Below, piece after piece: positions 61,015 to 64,000 of a stretch of 64,000 bases of DNA. A model generated the notes under the pieces. That model made no database searches, was not told where the DNA came from, and was given only the letters and a program-made list of their open reading frames with translations. Numbering within the stretch: the stretch's first letter is position 1; each line of letters opens with the position of its first letter. The stretch comes from Nguyenibacter vanlangensis (lineage in GTDB: Bacteria; Pseudomonadota; Alphaproteobacteria; Acetobacterales; Acetobacteraceae). Where the stretch lies: positions 3,923,501 through 3,987,500 of the forward strand of contig NZ_CP152276.1 in assembly GCF_038719015.1 (NCBI RefSeq), in the 5' to 3' direction. A program made the position numbers and the translations under genes.

Positions 61015-61557
61015 TCAGACCTTGAGGAAGGCTTCGCCCTGCTTCCAGTTGCAGGGGCACAGCTCGTCGCTCTGCAGCGCGTCGAGGATGCGCAGGATTT
61101 CCTGCGGGTTGCGGCCGACCGAGAGGTCGTTGACGCTGACATGGCGGATGATGTTGTCCGGATCGACCAGGAAGGTCGCGCGATAGGCCACGCCGGCATC
61201 GCCCGACAGCACGCCGCAGGCGTCGGACAGTTCACGCTTGATGTCGGCCAGCATCGGGATCTGCAGGTGCTTCAGGTCCTCGTGGTGCAGGCGCCAGTTC
61301 AGGTGCACGAACTCGCTGTCGATCGACACGCCGTACACCACGGTGTCGCGGTCCTTGAACTCGCCGGCCATCTTGCCGAACGCCACGATTTCGGTCGGGC
61401 AGACGAAGGTGAAGTCCTTCGGCCAGAAGAAGACAAGCTTCCACTTGCCTTCGTCGGTCTTGTCCGAGATCTGCACGAATTCGCCGGTCAGGCCCGCGGC
61501 GCCACCGGCGACGGAGGTCAGGTCGAATGCGGGGAATTTGTCACCGATCGTCAGCAT
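61015..61557 (-). CDS. ahpC: alkyl hydroperoxide reductase AhpC (2-Cys peroxiredoxin)
   Basis: A 180-residue peroxiredoxin: peroxidatic Cys in [19 protein letters not shown] near residue 47, resolving Cys in [11 protein letters not shown] near residue 165. It reduces H2O2 and organic hydroperoxides. ATG 61557 is chosen because AAGGAGC then lies about eight bases upstream; ATG 61563 would sit only two bases after it. Divergent from oxyR. Confidence 0.95.
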   Translation of the reverse strand: MLTIGDKFPAFDLTSVAGGAAGLTGEFVQISDKTDEGKWKLVFFWPKDFTFVCPTEIVAFGKMAGEFKDRDTVVYGVSIDSEFVHLNWRLHHEDLKHLQIPMLADIKRELSDACGVLSGDAGVAYRATFLVDPDNIIRHVSVNDLSVGRNPQEILRILDALQSDELCPCNWKQGEAFLKV

Positions 61558-61688
61558 CAGCATGCTCCTTGCATCAATGGTCCTGGCGCGGCGCCGCAAT
61601 GCGGTCCGCGCCGTGTGGGCTATTCTATAAGCGCCGATGGCGATATCATGCCAATGAATAATTTATATCCGGATGATCGAAGGGATCG

Positions 61689-62669
61689 ATGACACCACTG
61701 CCCTCGGCCCAGCAACTCCGCTATCTTATTACTCTCGCCGAATTGCGCCATTTCGGACGGGCAGCCCAGGCCTGCGCGGTCACGCAATCGACCCTGTCGG
61801 CGGGGATTCTGGCGCTGGAACGGCAACTGGACGTCCAGTTGCTGGACCGCAATGTCGGCAAGCGGGTGGTGTTCACCCCGATCGGCGACGAAGTGGCGGC
61901 CCGGGCGCGCTTCGCGCTGGATTCGCTGCAGGCGGTGCAGGACGTGGCCGATGCCTCGCGCGCGCCGATGAGCGGGCTGTTGCGCATCGGGGTGATTCCG
62001 ACCATCGGCCCGTTCGTGGTGCCCGGCCTGGTCGCGCGCCTGCGCCGGCAGTTTCCGCAGATCCGCGTGTCGGTGAACGAGGACGTGACCGGCAACGTGC
62101 TGGACAAGCTGGCGCTGGGCCGGCTGGACCTGGCGCTGCTGGCCATGCCCTGTCCCTGCGAGGGGGCGGAGACGTTCCCGCTGTGGCGCGACGAATTCAT
62201 GCTGGTGCTGCCGGCCGGCCATGCCCTGGCGCAGTGCGAGTCGATTCCGGTCGCACGGATCGCCGCCGAGCGCATGGTGCTGCTGGAGGACGGGCATTGC
62301 CTGCGCGACCAGACGCTGGCGCTGTGCCGCCAGGAGCGGGGCTGGACGACGACCGAGGGCGAGGAGGAGTTCGTCGTGACCTCGCTCCATACCCTGATCG
62401 ACATGGTGGCGGACGGGCTGGGGATCGCGCTGCTGCCGCGCCTGGCGGTGGAATCGGGCATATTGCGCGACCTGCCGGTCGTGGTACGGCCGGTCACGGG
62501 CTGCCAGGCCTGGCGCACCATCGGCCTGGCCTGGCGTCCGCGTTCGCCGCGCGCCGCCGATTTCCGTCTGCTGGCCCCGCATATCCGTCCGCCGGAGGGG
62601 AAGGCGCAAGGGGCGAAAAATGGCCCGGAAGGGCGGGAAAGTCGGGATTTTTCGGGACTGCGCGGTTGA
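61689..62669 (+). CDS. oxyR: OxyR-type LysR peroxide sensor
   Basis: A 326-residue LysR protein: HTH SAQQLRYLITLAELRHFGRAAQACAVTQSTLSAGILALERQLDVQLLDR; the OxyR redox region LLEDGHCLRDQTLALCRQERGW holds both Cys residues near 205 and 214. Disulphide formation should switch on ahpC-ahpD. The 131-base gap to ahpC has short ATAT/CTAT half-sites but I could not fix one OxyR box. A 46-residue Gly-rich tail exceeds the E. coli protein. Confidence 0.93.
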   Translation: MTPLPSAQQLRYLITLAELRHFGRAAQACAVTQSTLSAGILALERQLDVQLLDRNVGKRVVFTPIGDEVAARARFALDSLQAVQDVADASRAPMSGLLRIGVIPTIGPFVVPGLVARLRRQFPQIRVSVNEDVTGNVLDKLALGRLDLALLAMPCPCEGAETFPLWRDEFMLVLPAGHALAQCESIPVARIAAERMVLLEDGHCLRDQTLALCRQERGWTTTEGEEEFVVTSLHTLIDMVADGLGIALLPRLAVESGILRDLPVVVRPVTGCQAWRTIGLAWRPRSPRAADFRLLAPHIRPPEGKAQGAKNGPEGRESRDFSGLRG

Positions 62670-62735
62670 CTCTGTGCATCCGGGCCGGTATTCGGCGCGT
62701 CTTCGCGGTGTCAAGCCGCCAATGAGGATCAGGTC

Positions 62736-62861
62736 ATGAAGATCAGAAACAGCCTGAAGTCGGCCAAGGTGCGTGACAAGGACTGCCGTGTCGTCCGTCG
62801 TCATGGCAAGGTCTACGTCATCAACAAGAAGAATCCGCGCATGAAGGCCCGCCAGGGCTGA
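62736..62861 (+). CDS. rpmJ: 50S ribosomal protein L36, zinc-free type
   Basis: A 41-residue protein, [15 protein letters not shown] then [20 protein letters not shown], identical in layout to alphaproteobacterial L36. Only one Cys remains, so it lacks the zinc-binding Cys set of the C+ form. AGGATCAGG precedes ATG 62736. It lies between oxyR and a TPR protein gene. Confidence 0.95.
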   Translation: MKIRNSLKSAKVRDKDCRVVRRHGKVYVINKKNPRMKARQG

Positions 62862-62950
62862 TTGTCCGGACGGCCTTGGCCGTACGGTTTCTCTTGCACG
62901 ACGCGCATGCCCGCGTTCCTGGCCGGATGACCGGTCGGGGACGCGGGCGT

Positions 62951-63643
62951 ATGTGTTTGCGCCTGCCGGCCGCTTGTGTCCTGGCCCTGTCGCTGGGAGC
63001 GGGCCTGTGCCCGTCGCGGGCCGCGGCTCCGCCGGCCGGGCAGAAGGCCCCGGTGATGACCCCGCCCGCCGGGAAGGCGGGTTCCGGCCAGGTTTCTCCT
63101 GATCGGGTTTCCCCCGGCCAGGTTTCTCCGGGCCAGGCGGTTCCGGGGAAGGCCGTTCCCGGGCAGGCGGATCTGGCGCTGCTGGTGGCCGAACTGGCCC
63201 GTGCGAATACGCGCGCCCTTGCCGCCGAACTGGAAGTGCGGATCGAGCAGGTGCGGCTGCGGCCGCTGTCGCCGACCACGCGGCTGCTGCTGCGGCGGGC
63301 CCAGGGGCATCTGGCGGCTGGCAAGCCGGTGGATGCGGTCGAGGACCTGGACGATGCCCTGGTGCTGCAGCCCGAGGTCGGAATCCTGTGGCGCGACCGG
63401 GCGCAGGCCCGGCTGGCGGCCCGTGACCTGGACGGCGCGATCGCCGATCTGGGCAGCGCGCTGCAGCATGACCCGAATGACGGCGTGGCCTGGCAGGTGC
63501 TGTCGGCGGTCGAGGAGCAGCGCGGCGACTGGCAGGCGGCCTATCGCGCGTGGCAGCACGCGATGGCGCTGGATCCGATGATCGAGGGCGGCCATGCCCA
63601 TGCCGAGCGGCTGCGGCTGCGGGCCTTCGGCCAGCCGACCTGA
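62951..63643 (+). CDS. secreted TPR-repeat protein
   Basis: A 230-residue protein with signal peptide MCLRLPAACVLALSLGAGL and a Pro/Gly-rich linker containing repeats of SPGQV/AVPGKAVPGQ, then TPR-like helices (LLLRRAQGHLAAGKPVDAVEDLDDALVLQPEVGILWRDRAQARLAARDLDGAIADLGSALQHDPNDGVAW). Start 62951 fits the signal peptide; in-frame ATGs at 62876 and 62927 would add a basic extension. Partner unknown. Confidence 0.75.
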   Translation: MCLRLPAACVLALSLGAGLCPSRAAAPPAGQKAPVMTPPAGKAGSGQVSPDRVSPGQVSPGQAVPGKAVPGQADLALLVAELARANTRALAAELEVRIEQVRLRPLSPTTRLLLRRAQGHLAAGKPVDAVEDLDDALVLQPEVGILWRDRAQARLAARDLDGAIADLGSALQHDPNDGVAWQVLSAVEEQRGDWQAAYRAWQHAMALDPMIEGGHAHAERLRLRAFGQPT

Positions 63644-63711
63644 CGCGGCTTGCTTCATCCGCGCGTCCACCCCCTGTCGCCATTCGGACATTCTGTGCCA
63701 TCATCCCCGTC

Positions 63712-64000
63712 ATGACGGAGCGCACCGCATGGCGAGAGACCGCGCGCGACCGGGCGCGGCCGGTCGCGCCCGCGCCCGATCGCGCCGCGCTGCGCGCGGC
63801 GGCGCTGGCCCATCTGGCGCGTTTCGGCACCACGAGCGCGGGGTTGCGGCAGGTGCTGGAACGGCAGGTCCAGCGCTGGGGCCGCCGCGCGGCTTCCGCC
63901 GGCCTGCCGTCCGAGGATGTCGCGGCGCAACTGGCCCGGGCGTTGGACGACATCGCCCCGGTGGTGCGCGACATGGCCGATCTGGGGGCGGTGGACGATG
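63712..64000 (+). CDS. recX: RecX-like regulatory protein, 3' end outside window
   Basis: The first 96 residues are seen. LRAAALAHLARFGTTSAGLRQVLERQVQRWGRRA is the RecX helical-repeat pattern (LRxxALxxLxRxxxTxxxLxxxLxRxxxRW), with a variable basic N-terminus. RecX inhibits RecA filaments. The assignment rests on this part only. Confidence 0.65.
   Translation, partial: MTERTAWRETARDRARPVAPAPDRAALRAAALAHLARFGTTSAGLRQVLERQVQRWGRRAASAGLPSEDVAAQLARALDDIAPVVRDMADLGAVDD

Overview
The window looks like a chromosome segment of an acetic acid bacterium (Acetobacteraceae, alphaproteobacterium; Gluconacetobacter/Komagataeibacter-like by inference). Support: very GC-rich core genes, a sorbosone-dehydrogenase-like PQQ-type sugar dehydrogenase, a TonB-dependent receptor, an oxyR/ahpC/ahpD locus with rpmJ nearby, and a truncated IS5-type transposase of the kind common in this family. 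The genus cannot be fixed from sequence reading alone.

Region 1 (1-30640) is an accessory island. It abuts the 3' end of a tRNA-Gly(GCC) gene (30642-30716), a classical integration point. It carries many short operons of the same kind: a MarR, HxlR, TetR or LysR regulator beside SDR, MDR, NmrA, NTF2-like, alpha/beta hydrolase, AhpD-like and DJ-1 enzymes and MFS exporters. This suggests handling of quinones, electrophiles or drugs. Several operons have readable operators (1391-1439, 9633-9658, 11692-11737). Between them lies debris: fragments of aldehyde dehydrogenase, two AraC regulators, an alcohol dehydrogenase, an Old Yellow Enzyme, TrbB, SRAP, an MFS protein and a TetR; frameshifted genes; two inverted IS3 remnants; an IS5 remnant; and one near-complete IS (27890-29531).

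Region 2 (30642-39005) is core: tRNA-Gly, a YbbN-type thioredoxin/TPR protein, a LON-domain protein, a Trm112-like protein, panC, a 49-residue lipoprotein, then a minus-strand cluster of a zinc metallopeptidase, a circularly permuted ATP-grasp/alpha-E fusion and a transglutaminase-like protein.

Region 3 (39006-48300) looks accessory: a fatty acid desaturase behind an AT-rich leader, a ribbon-helix-helix/PIN toxin-antitoxin pair, and a minus-strand TonB receptor - GAF - TetR - MFS - amidohydrolase unit that resembles uptake and hydrolysis of one unidentified compound. A frameshifted GNAT acetyltransferase follows.

Region 4 (48333-64000) is core again. It has a second, separate transglutaminase / ATP-grasp / alpha-E system in divergent layout, then an FAD oxidoreductase, a low-molecular-weight tyrosine phosphatase, a sugar dehydrogenase, a two-gene polysaccharide-type ABC exporter, tRNA-Asp, ahpC-ahpD divergent from oxyR, rpmJ, a TPR protein and the start of a RecX-like gene. 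Intergenic spaces here hold families of strong palindromes, two of which share a core (48333-48383 and 59929-59977).

The most interesting biology is the pair of uncharacterised ATP-grasp/alpha-E/transglutaminase systems, probably peptide or amide ligation, where one copy seems to have lost the ATP-grasp glycine-rich segment and lies next to a metallopeptidase.
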